From Brevibacterium aurantiacum (lineage in GTDB: Bacteria; Actinomycetota; Actinomycetes; Actinomycetales; Brevibacteriaceae): DNA of 64,000 nt. Made by a program: the position numbers and the translations under genes. The stretch is from assembly GCF_007558825.1 (NCBI RefSeq), contig NZ_VLTK01000004.1, positions 387,460 through 451,459 of the forward strand, written 5' to 3'. Below, one piece after another: positions 48,968 through 56,983 of this stretch (position 1 is its first letter; each line of letters begins with the position of its first letter). Under the pieces are notes generated by a model. The model ran no database searches, was not told where the DNA came from, and was given only the letters and a program-made list of their open reading frames with translations.

Positions 48968-50721
48968 CGGGTCACCGCCTGACGGTAGGACTCTGCGGCC
49001 GCTGACTCCGCTGCGAGGAGTTCGGCGTGACCGCCGATGAGAACCTGTCCGTTCGCAGGGACGAAGACAACCGTGTCAGCGGCTGCCAAGAATGCCGGAG
49101 AGCTGGTGACGATGACGGTGGCAGCCGATCGGCTGGCTCGACGCAGATCGCTCACTCCGCTCGAGATGCGTGCCTCGGTGACGGCGTCGACGGCGGTGGT
49201 GGGTTCGTGGAGGACGAGGATGCTCGGGTCGGCGTTCAGCGCTCGGGCAAGGGCCACGCGCTGCCGTTGGCCGCCCGAGAGGTTGCCGCCGAGTTCCTGG
49301 ATTCGGTGGTCGAGTCCCCCGTCGACGAGTCCGAGGAGTTCGTCGACCCCCGATGCGAGGAGCACCTCTGCGGGGACGGGGTGGTCGGTCGTGCCGACGA
49401 CCATGGTGATGTTGGAGCGGATCGTGCCCTCGAAGAGGTCGACGGTGTGGGGCGAGACGATCATCTGGTCGGGACTCGTTCCGCGGGCATGGGATGCCAG
49501 CGCTGCGAGGAGTGCCGTCGTCGGCTCGGCGCGCTCGGTGACGATGCACGTCAGCGAGCCGAAGTCGGTTGTAAAGTCGACGCTGCGGTGCTCGCCGACT
49601 GCCCAATCGCGGACGTCGACCGCGGTGTCGCCGATGTGGATCCTTGTCGGCCTCCCGCCTCGGTGTGGGGCGCTGTTGTCGGATTCTGTCTCGTCGGATT
49701 CTGTCTCAGCGGCTGCGTCGGTCGAGGTGAGTGCCGTGGCCGAGGGAACAGCCTCGGAGGAGTCGATGTCGGTCAGGAGCCTGGCGATCCTGCCTGCCGC
49801 GCCGTGCGATTGGGCGAAGAGGCCGACGATGTCGGCGAGCGCGCGCATCGGCTCGGTGAGGAATGCGGTCATACCGAGGATTCCGATGAGTGCACCGACG
49901 CTCATCTGCCCTTCGACGAGCCGCAGGCTTGCGACGACGAGGACGACCGCGAGCACCATCGACATCACGAGAGCACCCAAGCCTGCGAGTCGGCCTGTTC
50001 TCTCACCGGTGGCGATGCCGGCTGTCGCGGCCTCGTCGGAGGTCTTCTCATAGCGGCGCACGGCCCAGGGCTCACCGCCCATGGCCTTGATCACGCGCAG
50101 TCCGTGCATGAGGTCGGATGCGGAACGACCGGCTCCGGCGACTGCTTCGAGCTGGGTTGCGGCCTTCGCAGACACGGAACGGCTGGGAAGGGCGACGATG
50201 AGCAGCCCGAAGGGTACGGCGATGAGGACGACGAGCCCGGTCACTGGGTCAGCGACGAGGAGGAATACTGCGGCAGTCACCATGCCCAGCACCGAAGCGA
50301 TGCCGCGCCCGGCCTGGGCGAAGGACTGAGCTGCGGTGTCGGCGTCTGCCGAAGCGATCGAGAGGACCTCACCGGAGGCTCGGTCGGGTGGAAGGCTCGC
50401 CGAGGTGAGCGCGGCGTGGGTGATCTCGACGCGAAGGGCATGGGCTTCGTGTTCACGGGCGGAGTTGCAGAAGCGGGAGCCGAAACGATACCCGAGGCTG
50501 AGCACCGTGAACAGCAGTCCGATGCCGATGATCGAGACCGCGAGCATCGGAAGGGAGCGCGGGATGATCGCGACGTCGACGACGATTCCGATGGCGACGG
50601 GCACGAGCGCCTCACAGACCTGCCACAACGACAGGGTGATGGCTCCGGGCACGAGCAGCGCGAGTCGACGCCGGGCGGCCCTGCGCAGCAGCATCGAACC
50701 TGATGAGGGAGTCTTCGGCAC
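48964..50721 (-). CDS. ABC exporter half-transporter, NBD with degenerate Walker A and intact signature
   Basis: A 585-residue partner: six TM helices (about 20-300) and an NBD in which the Walker A position reads IVTERAEPTTAL (no Gly-rich loop or Lys), Walker B is ILVLHEPTTAVD (Asp replaced by His), the switch His is absent (VIVTSSPAF), while NLSGGQRQRVALARAL is intact. It can therefore only donate the signature to its partner's ATP site. GTG start at 50721 has a weak ribosome site; ATG 50694 is an alternative. A Thr/Glu/Asp-rich linker (about 335-365) precedes the NBD. Confidence 0.9.
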   Translation of the reverse strand: MPKTPSSGSMLLRRAARRRLALLVPGAITLSLWQVCEALVPVAIGIVVDVAIIPRSLPMLAVSIIGIGLLFTVLSLGYRFGSRFCNSAREHEAHALRVEITHAALTSASLPPDRASGEVLSIASADADTAAQSFAQAGRGIASVLGMVTAAVFLLVADPVTGLVVLIAVPFGLLIVALPSRSVSAKAATQLEAVAGAGRSASDLMHGLRVIKAMGGEPWAVRRYEKTSDEAATAGIATGERTGRLAGLGALVMSMVLAVVLVVASLRLVEGQMSVGALIGILGMTAFLTEPMRALADIVGLFAQSHGAAGRIARLLTDIDSSEAVPSATALTSTDAAAETESDETESDNSAPHRGGRPTRIHIGDTAVDVRDWAVGEHRSVDFTTDFGSLTCIVTERAEPTTALLAALASHARGTSPDQMIVSPHTVDLFEGTIRSNITMVVGTTDHPVPAEVLLASGVDELLGLVDGGLDHRIQELGGNLSGGQRQRVALARALNADPSILVLHEPTTAVDAVTEARISSGVSDLRRASRSAATVIVTSSPAFLAAADTVVFVPANGQVLIGGHAELLAAESAAAESYRQAVTR

Positions 50722-50783
50722 GAAGGCTACCCTAACATTTTGCGAGGAGCCATGAACGGCTTGCTTGGGCTTACGATTGCCTT

Positions 50784-51662
50784 ATGGGCAATAGGCTCGA
50801 TGACAACATCTCCTCAGCGGCGAACCGCACCATCGTCGTCACCGGTGGCAACAGCGGAATCGGTCGGGCAACAGCGTCCATGCTGGCGGGCATGGATGCT
50901 CAAGTGGTGCTTGCCGTTCGCAACTTGGACAAGGGACGAGCTGCAGCTGACGCGATGCGTGGGACCGTCGACGTACGACATCTCGACCTCGCCGATCTCG
51001 CCTCGGTGCGCGCCTTCGCTGAGGAATTCACAGAGCCCATAGACATCCTCATCAACAATGCGGGGATCATGGCCCCGCCCTTGGGTCACACCGCCGACGG
51101 GTTCGAATCTCAGTTCGGCACGAACCACCTCGGCCATTTCGCCCTGACCAACCTGTTGCTTCCCCAGATCCGAGATCGGGTAGTCACCATCTCTTCGATC
51201 GGGCATCGGATGGGGACAATCGACTTCGATGACCTCAATTGGGAACGCAGACCGTATAAGCCGATGGCGGCCTACGGGCAGTCGAAGCTCGCCAACCTTC
51301 TCTTCACCTCCGAACTCCAGCGACGGCTCACCGAGGTGTCCTCCTCCGTCATCGCGGCCGCGGCCCATCCGGGCCTGGCGGCGACGAACCTCTACCGGCT
51401 GCAGGGAAACCGAACGCTCGCATCCGTCACCGAGGCCCTGATCGGTCTGATCTCGCAGAACGAGCAGCAAGGTGCTGTGCCGACATTGTGCGCAGCCACA
51501 GCCGACATCCCAGGCAACAGCTATGTCGGCCCACGCCGATTCAAGGAGACTTTCGGACAGCCGAAACTCGTCGGCCGCTCAGCTGCAGCCAAGGACGCCG
51601 AAGTTGCCCGACGTCTGTGGACGGTGTCGGAGGAGCTGACAGGGGTCGGGTTCCCGCTTTAG
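50784..51662 (+). CDS. SDR family oxidoreductase
   Basis: A 292-residue short-chain dehydrogenase of the retinol dehydrogenase/WW-oxidoreductase-like group: VVTGGNSGIGRATASML (about 18-34), AVRNLDKG (NADP-type Arg), ILINNAGIMAPPLGHTADGFESQFGTNHLGHFALTN (hallmark of the group), ISSIGHR and YGQSKLANLLFTSEL (Tyr-x3-Lys). No ribosome site; TACGAT (50772-50777) ends 6 nt before ATG, suggesting a leaderless message. Divergent from the ABC exporter. Substrate unknown. Confidence 0.86.
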   Translation: MGNRLDDNISSAANRTIVVTGGNSGIGRATASMLAGMDAQVVLAVRNLDKGRAAADAMRGTVDVRHLDLADLASVRAFAEEFTEPIDILINNAGIMAPPLGHTADGFESQFGTNHLGHFALTNLLLPQIRDRVVTISSIGHRMGTIDFDDLNWERRPYKPMAAYGQSKLANLLFTSELQRRLTEVSSSVIAAAAHPGLAATNLYRLQGNRTLASVTEALIGLISQNEQQGAVPTLCAATADIPGNSYVGPRRFKETFGQPKLVGRSAAAKDAEVARRLWTVSEELTGVGFPL

Positions 51663-51719
51663 GTCGTGTGGTTCGTTGCGTGCCGCTTTTTCAGCACCCC
51701 ATCCACTTGCCTCAGCGGC

Positions 51720-52916
51720 CTACCGAAACGCCTGTTCACCTGTGATGTGACGACCCAGAATCAGAGTGTGCACCTCATCCGTGCCTTCGTAGGTGCGCAC
51801 CGATTCGAGGTTGTTGGCGTGGCGCAGCGGTGAGTATTCGAGCGTGATGCCGTTGCCGCCGAGCATGGACCTGGCCTCCCTGCAGATGGCGATCGCCTCA
51901 CGGCAGTTGTTGAGCTTGCCGACCGAGATCTGGATCGGGTCGAGCGTGCCCGCGTCTTTGAGTCGCCCAGTCTGCACGGCCACGAGGATGCCCTTCTGGA
52001 TCTCGAGGACCATATTCACCAGCTTCTGCTGGGTGATCTGATAGCCGGAGAGAGGTTTGTCGAACTGCATCCTCTCCTGCGCATACTTCAGAGCCACCTC
52101 ATAGGAGTCACGGGCCGCACCCATCACACCCCACATGATTCCGTAGCGGGCTTCGTTGAGGCAGGAGAAGGGCCCCTTAAGGCCTTTTGCTTCGGGAAGG
52201 ACCGCCTCGGCGGGAAGTTGGACGTCTTCGAGGGCGATGTCGCATTGGATGGAGGCTCGCATGGAGAGCTTCTGTTCGATCGGAGTCGCGGAGAATCCGG
52301 CAGTGTCGGTGGGGACGAGGAAGCCGCGGATACCGTCGTCGGCGGCGGCCCAGATGACCGCGATGTCGGCGATGGAGGCCAGGCCGATCCAGCGTTTGGC
52401 TCCTTTGAGGGTCCACGTGCCATCATCATTGCGTACTGCTGTGGTGGCCATCGATCCTGGGTCGGACCCGGCAGTGGGCTCGGTCAGGCCGAAGCAGCCG
52501 ATGATCTCACCCTTGGCCATGCCCGGCAGGTAACGATTCTTCTGCTCTTCGGAGCCGAATTTGTGGATCGCGGACATGGCCAGGGATCCCTGCACGGACA
52601 CGAAGGTCCGCAGTCCCGAGTCACCTGCTTCGAGCTCCATGGCCGCGAGACCGTATTCGACGGCGGATCGCCCCGGGCAGCCGTAGCCGTGCAGGTGCAT
52701 GCCCAACAGTCCGAGGTCGCCCATCTCGGCCACGATCTCTCGGGGGAAGACGGCGTTCTCATACCAGTCGGCGATGTTCGGACGGAAACGCTCATCGACG
52801 AAGGCCCGCACCTTGTCGCGAAGTTCGATCTCGGACCTGCTGAAGAGTCCTTCGAGGTTGAGGAGGTCGGACTTGTCGAGGTCGGCGGCATCGTGCGCGG
52901 TGGCGGTCGTAGTCAT
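51720..52916 (-). CDS. gcdH: Glutaryl-CoA dehydrogenase-like acyl-CoA dehydrogenase
   Basis: A 398-residue acyl-CoA dehydrogenase. CFGLTEPTAGSDPGSMATTAVR (signature 1), KRWIGLASIADIAVIWA, RYGIMWGVMGAARDSYEVALKYAQERMQFDKPLSGYQ and the C-terminal SVRTYEGTDEVHTLILGRHITGEQAF closely follow the glutaryl-CoA dehydrogenase pattern, with the catalytic Glu in YEGTDE. Family reaction: glutaryl-CoA to crotonyl-CoA plus CO2. ATG 52916 follows CAGGAGAC; the frame extending to 53363 is only an open frame inside the CoA-transferase gene. Third gene of an operon with the CoA-transferase (1-bp gap). Confidence 0.87.
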   Translation of the reverse strand: MTTTATAHDAADLDKSDLLNLEGLFSRSEIELRDKVRAFVDERFRPNIADWYENAVFPREIVAEMGDLGLLGMHLHGYGCPGRSAVEYGLAAMELEAGDSGLRTFVSVQGSLAMSAIHKFGSEEQKNRYLPGMAKGEIIGCFGLTEPTAGSDPGSMATTAVRNDDGTWTLKGAKRWIGLASIADIAVIWAAADDGIRGFLVPTDTAGFSATPIEQKLSMRASIQCDIALEDVQLPAEAVLPEAKGLKGPFSCLNEARYGIMWGVMGAARDSYEVALKYAQERMQFDKPLSGYQITQQKLVNMVLEIQKGILVAVQTGRLKDAGTLDPIQISVGKLNNCREAIAICREARSMLGGNGITLEYSPLRHANNLESVRTYEGTDEVHTLILGRHITGEQAFR

Positions 52917-52917
52917 T

Positions 52918-54144
52918 TCAGTCTCCTGTGGTGGCTGGGTGTGGGTGGACGGCGCCGCCGAGGATCTCGTGAGTATCTGCGCCGAGCTCCGGTGGCGCGG
53001 AACGCACGGGTGGCCGGACTCCGTTGAAGTTGACGGGGAAGGCCACCTGTCGCATCGGTCCGGCGGTGGGGTGCTCGACGGTCTGGACCATTCCCAGGGC
53101 CTCGGTCTGCGGATCGGCATAGACCTCGTCGAGGTGTTTGATCGGCGCAGCAGGAATTCCGGAGGTCGAGAACAGTGCACACCAATGGTCGACGGTATTC
53201 GTGCGCAGGGTGCGGGAGAGTTCCTCGTTGAGGTATTCGCGGTTCTCGACTCGACCGCGGTTGGCCGACAAGCGTTCGTCACCGCCGAGATCCGGCCGGT
53301 CGATGGCGGTGCAGAGGCTCCGCCACAGGGAATCGTTGCCGATTGCGATGACGAAGTAGTCATCGGCGGCAGGATAAGCCTGGTAGGGCACGAGGTTGGG
53401 GTGACCGGAACCCAGAGCGTGCGGGCGTTGGCCGTCGGCGAAGTAGTTCGTCGCCCAGTTCACGTGCAGCGCCAGCTGCCCTTCGTAGAGCGAAGTCGTC
53501 AGGTATTGGCCCTTGCCTGTTCGGCTGCGTTCGAAGAGCGCGGAGACGATGCCGATGATGCCGAACAGTCCCGCACCCAGGTCGCCCATCGCGAACCCGG
53601 CCTTCATCGGCGGTCCCCCTGCTTCTCCTGTCAGGGACATGAGCCCGCCGCGGGCCTGAGCGACCATGTCGTAGCCGGGTTCATCGCGCATCGGGCCGTG
53701 GTCCCCGTAGGCGGAGATGTGGAGGATGACGAGGTGTGGGAACTCCGCCGAGAGCTCCTTGTAGTCGAAGATCGTCTGCAGGGAGCTGCCGGGCCTGAAA
53801 TTCTCGACGAGGACATCGGCCTCGGCTAACAGATCGTGGACCTGTGCCTGTCCACGGTCGGATTTGAGGTCGATCGTCACGGACTTCTTGCTGTGGTTGG
53901 CGGCGTGGAAGTAGGTGGCATCGGCGCCGACCATCGGCGGGCCCCAGGCTCGGGTCGGGTCTCCCCCATCAGGGTGCTCAACCTTGATCACCTCGGCACC
54001 GAGGTCGGCCAGTGACATCGTGGCATAGGGTCCGGCGAGGATCTTCGAGAGATCGATGACGCGCACGCCGGCGAGTGGTCCTTCGAAACTCCCGCCTGCC
54101 GCAGTGCTCGCATCGGGAGTGGATTCTGTTTCTGTGGTTCTCAC
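52918..54144 (-). CDS. CaiB/BaiF family CoA-transferase
   Basis: A 408-residue family-III CoA-transferase: GPLAGVRVIDLSKILAGPYATMSLADLGAEVIKVEHPDGGDPTRAWGPP (about 22-71), LVENFRPG and the catalytic Asp in PGYDMVAQARGGLMSLTG (about 159-176). GTG start with CCGGAGC. In glutarate degraders a CaiB-type enzyme moves CoA from succinyl-CoA to glutarate; linkage to the GcdH-like gene supports that role here, though other dicarboxylates are possible. Confidence 0.88.
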   Translation of the reverse strand: MRTTETESTPDASTAAGGSFEGPLAGVRVIDLSKILAGPYATMSLADLGAEVIKVEHPDGGDPTRAWGPPMVGADATYFHAANHSKKSVTIDLKSDRGQAQVHDLLAEADVLVENFRPGSSLQTIFDYKELSAEFPHLVILHISAYGDHGPMRDEPGYDMVAQARGGLMSLTGEAGGPPMKAGFAMGDLGAGLFGIIGIVSALFERSRTGKGQYLTTSLYEGQLALHVNWATNYFADGQRPHALGSGHPNLVPYQAYPAADDYFVIAIGNDSLWRSLCTAIDRPDLGGDERLSANRGRVENREYLNEELSRTLRTNTVDHWCALFSTSGIPAAPIKHLDEVYADPQTEALGMVQTVEHPTAGPMRQVAFPVNFNGVRPPVRSAPPELGADTHEILGGAVHPHPATTGD

Positions 54145-54170
54145 GACTTGCTCCGGTGTTGTGCGTGGTT

Positions 54171-55883
54171 TCAGGCCACGGGTGCGGGTGTTGGGGCGAC
54201 GTCGACTCGCATAGCGTCGCGGGGCACGGTCTTGCCATCGACGATGTCCTCGAAGTGGGACAGGGTGTCGACCACGGTGTGCTCATCGCCTGTGATGTTG
54301 CTGCCGATGAAGGTCCTGGCGACGAGCAGCTTTCGGAAGTTGGCATCGCAGGTGACTTCGGCATCGGCCTGTTCGAGCAGCAGGGACGCCATGATCAGCT
54401 GTGCCAGATCGTCGGCAAAGCCGCCGATGAGAGCCTCGCCCGCATCGGCCTCGGCATTCAGAATCGCGTCACCGCGATCGGCGATCGCGCTCCATCTGTT
54501 CAGAATCTCACGGATCTCAGGGCCCGCCTCGGCGAGGTTGATGGTGTTCAGCTTCTGCGTCATCGTCTCAGCCAGGAGCCTGTGGGTGTTCTGTTTGCGC
54601 ATGCACCGCAGGACGTCGAGGGCGATGACGTTGCTCGAGCCCTCCCAGATCGAGCCCAGGTGGGAGTCGCGGACGAGGCGGGCATCGGGGAATTCCTCGA
54701 TGTAGCCGCGACCGCCGCGGACCTCCATCGCCTCACCGGTGACGAACCGGGCGCGTTTGCAGATGTAATGCTTGGCCAGCGGGGTGAGTGCGCGGATCTG
54801 CGCGGCCGCATCCGCATCCCCGCCGTCGGCTCGTTGCAGCATGTCACCGCAGTAGAAGACGAGACCCAGTGCGGCCTCGGCTTCGGCCTGCAGCGGCAGG
54901 AGCGTCATACGCATCAAGGGTGCCTCGACGAGCGCCTTGCCGAAGACTACGCGCTGGCGGGCGTGGGCGAGCGCTTCGTTGATCGACCGGCGCATGAGGG
55001 CGGTGGCGCGCATCGCGTTGGACAGTCGGGAGGTGTTGACCATCTCCGCCATCTGTCGAAATCCGCGTTCAAGTTCGCCGACCTGAATGGCATAGGCACC
55101 GTTGAGGGTGACCTCGCCGCTGGGCATGGACCTGGTGCCGAGCTTGTCCTTGAGCCTGTCGATGACATAGGAGTTCTTCGTCCCGTCCGGACGGTGCTTG
55201 GGCAGCATGAACAGTCCGACTCCACGTGTGGTGTCATCGCCGCCGGGGAATCTGGCGAGGGTGAGGATGATGTCGGCGTCCGGGTTCGAGGCGAACCACT
55301 TGCGGCCGGACAGGGCCCAGTTCTCGCCGTCAAGTTCGGCCACGGTCGAAGTCTGAGCGATGTCGGTGCCGGCATGGATCTCGGTCATGAACATCGCACC
55401 GGTGAACCGACGCTCGGGGTCGGTCGAGATGAGACGATCAATCGCCTCGGCGATCTGCTCGCCTTCCCCGAACTTCCGCAGGGTCCGCGCCGCGGCGTCG
55501 GTCATCGACACCGGGCAGGCGAGGCCGAACTCGGCTTGGACGAATACGTAGGAGAGTATGTATTTGACCAGGTGAGGTGGTACGTCTGCCCAGCCGTGGA
55601 GGCCTCTGTGTGAGAGTGCGGAAAGTCCGTACTCTTCGTAGGCGGCCTTCTGCAGCTCCAGGTAGCTGTGGTGGTAGTCGATCATGTCGACGCGATCGCC
55701 CTCGCGGTTGAACTGCGCCAGCGTCGGCGGGTTCTTGTCTGCGACGTCTGCCAGTGGGGCGAGACGCTGTGCAGCGTCGGCGCCAAGTGCAGTGAGTACC
55801 GGGGCCAGCAGCTCCTGATCGCTCGTGTCGAGGTAGGACTCGATGAGGGGCCGCAGAGCGGGATCGAGGTCGATGTAGTTCAT
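54171..55883 (-). CDS. Acyl-CoA dehydrogenase family protein, AidB-like
   Basis: A 570-residue flavoprotein, longer than ordinary acyl-CoA dehydrogenases (about 390) because of an N-terminal helical part and a C-terminal extension, as in AidB. Seen: MFMTEIHAGTDIAQTSTVAE, SGRKWFASNPDADIILTLAR, RQRVVFGKALVEAPLMRMTLLPLQAEAEAALGLVFYC and EVRGGRGYIEEFPDARLVRDSHLGSIWEGSSNVIALDVLRC. AidB proteins are tied to alkylation resistance, but many actinobacterial relatives sit in catabolic operons. First gene of the operon with CoA-transferase and GcdH-like genes (26-bp gap); divergent from LysR. Confidence 0.85.
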   Translation of the reverse strand: MNYIDLDPALRPLIESYLDTSDQELLAPVLTALGADAAQRLAPLADVADKNPPTLAQFNREGDRVDMIDYHHSYLELQKAAYEEYGLSALSHRGLHGWADVPPHLVKYILSYVFVQAEFGLACPVSMTDAAARTLRKFGEGEQIAEAIDRLISTDPERRFTGAMFMTEIHAGTDIAQTSTVAELDGENWALSGRKWFASNPDADIILTLARFPGGDDTTRGVGLFMLPKHRPDGTKNSYVIDRLKDKLGTRSMPSGEVTLNGAYAIQVGELERGFRQMAEMVNTSRLSNAMRATALMRRSINEALAHARQRVVFGKALVEAPLMRMTLLPLQAEAEAALGLVFYCGDMLQRADGGDADAAAQIRALTPLAKHYICKRARFVTGEAMEVRGGRGYIEEFPDARLVRDSHLGSIWEGSSNVIALDVLRCMRKQNTHRLLAETMTQKLNTINLAEAGPEIREILNRWSAIADRGDAILNAEADAGEALIGGFADDLAQLIMASLLLEQADAEVTCDANFRKLLVARTFIGSNITGDEHTVVDTLSHFEDIVDGKTVPRDAMRVDVAPTPAPVA

Positions 55884-55936
55884 GGTTCCTTACTGTTCCA
55901 CTTGTATTACACGGTGTCCAAGACGTAATTTCATGT

Positions 55937-55963
55937 GTATTAATTGGAGTTCTTTATTAATAC
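55937..55963. promoter_or_regulatory. LysR-type operator in the divergent region
   Basis: gtattaat (55937-55944) and attaatac (55956-55963) are perfect 8-bp arms 11 bp apart, containing the T-N11-A form bound by LysR-family proteins. They lie 46 bp before the LysR start and about 55 bp from the opposing acyl-CoA dehydrogenase start. A second weaker dyad (attac / gtaat) lies between this and that gene. The region is markedly A+T-rich. Confidence 0.65.
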
Positions 55964-56008
55964 TTAGCTGTCTGCGGAGACGGCCGAACAACAACGAAAG
56001 CGGGCACC

Positions 56009-56908
56009 ATGGAGCTACGGCATTTCTCGGCTTTCCTCGCCGTGGCACAGGAGCTGCACTTCGGACGGGCGGCGGAGACACTGCACATCGCGCAGCCGGC
56101 CTTGAGCCAGATGATTCGCGCCCTCGAGAAGGACCTCGACGTGGCGCTGTTCGAACGGACAACGCGCCGGGTGCGACTGACTTCTTCAGGTGAGGCGCTG
56201 CTCGAGCCCGCTCGCGCGATCCAAGCCCAGGTTGAAGGTGCGCGACGTATCGCTCGCGCTGCCAAGGAAGGCGAGGTCGGCCGGGTGCGGATCGGGTTCG
56301 GCGGCACGAGCGGCTATTCGATCCTGTCCCTGCTCGCCCGGGAGGTCGCGCACCGACAACCCGGCATCAGCCTGGAGATGCACCCACAGACGTATTCCGG
56401 TGAGTCGGCCTTGGCCGTTCGCGACGGGACCATGGACATGGGGATCATCTCCCCGCCAGCACCAGCGGGCATCGCCGTGCACGTCATCCGGCAGGAGCGG
56501 GTCATGGTCGCAGTCCCCACCAGCCACGAACTCGCCGGGGCTAAGAGCGTATCAATGGCGGATCTGAAGGAGCAGCCATTCATCACCTACGCGCCCTCGC
56601 ACGGTTCGCAGGTGCGGGAGGCGATGATGCGCCTGGCCGATCAGGCCGGCTATCTTCCGCACATCGCGCAGGAGGCGCCGGATCCGTACAGCCTGCTCGC
56701 ACTTGTGGGAGCGCAGGTCGGGATCGCAATCGTCGTCGAGTCCTCGAATCACATCCGCATCGACGGGGTCACCTATGTTCGCCTCGCCGAGGGTGGGGAT
56801 GCGTTCACCCTCGCGCTGGGATGGCGCCGCAACAATCCCTCGAAGGCCCTGGCTCGGGTAGTCGAGATCGTGCAGGAGATCATCCCCGCGGCGCGCACCT
56901 CCCGCTAA
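56009..56908 (+). CDS. LysR family transcriptional regulator
   Basis: A 299-residue LysR protein: HTH MELRHFSAFLAVAQELHFGRAAETLHIAQPALSQMIRALEKDLDVALFERTTRRVRLTSSG at residues 1-61, then a two-lobed effector domain (RIGFGGTSGYSILSLLAR, PASAGI-like PPAPAGIAVHVI, YAPSHGSQVREAMM). Divergent from the acyl-CoA dehydrogenase, CoA-transferase, GcdH-like operon and so its likely activator, as GcdR is for glutarate genes in Pseudomonas. Its final Arg codon and TAA lie within the palindromic repeat copy B. Confidence 0.9.
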   Translation: MELRHFSAFLAVAQELHFGRAAETLHIAQPALSQMIRALEKDLDVALFERTTRRVRLTSSGEALLEPARAIQAQVEGARRIARAAKEGEVGRVRIGFGGTSGYSILSLLAREVAHRQPGISLEMHPQTYSGESALAVRDGTMDMGIISPPAPAGIAVHVIRQERVMVAVPTSHELAGAKSVSMADLKEQPFITYAPSHGSQVREAMMRLADQAGYLPHIAQEAPDPYSLLALVGAQVGIAIVVESSNHIRIDGVTYVRLAEGGDAFTLALGWRRNNPSKALARVVEIVQEIIPAARTSR

Positions 56909-56976
56909 AACTCCCCGACGTCACTAAAACTCCCCGGCGCCACGCGTATTTAGTGACGTCGGGGAGGTTTAGTGGG
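56901..56976. repeat. 76-bp palindromic repeat element, copy B
   Basis: Arms 56901-56925 and 56952-56976 with two mismatches between them, 26-nt centre; same length and nearly the same sequence as copy A (36658-36733). It again lies between convergent genes and its first arm again supplies the CGC TAA ending of the plus-strand gene (LysR). The minus-strand aldehyde dehydrogenase stops at 56984, 8 bp outside the element. Confidence 0.88.
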
Positions 56977-56983
56977 GCGCGGA

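Noticed and set aside
49027..50703. 558-codon plus-strand frame opposite the ABC exporter gene
   Set aside because: Antisense shadow; low-complexity Asp/Gly/His/Arg composition, while the minus strand carries ABC motifs and six TM helices.
51720..53363. 547-codon frame suggesting an N-terminal extension of the GcdH-like protein
   Set aside because: The extra 150 residues are Arg/Ser/Pro-rich and overlap the CoA-transferase gene; ATG 52916 has a good ribosome site.
54075..55613. 512-codon plus-strand frame opposite the AidB-like gene
   Set aside because: Antisense shadow with no recognisable motif.
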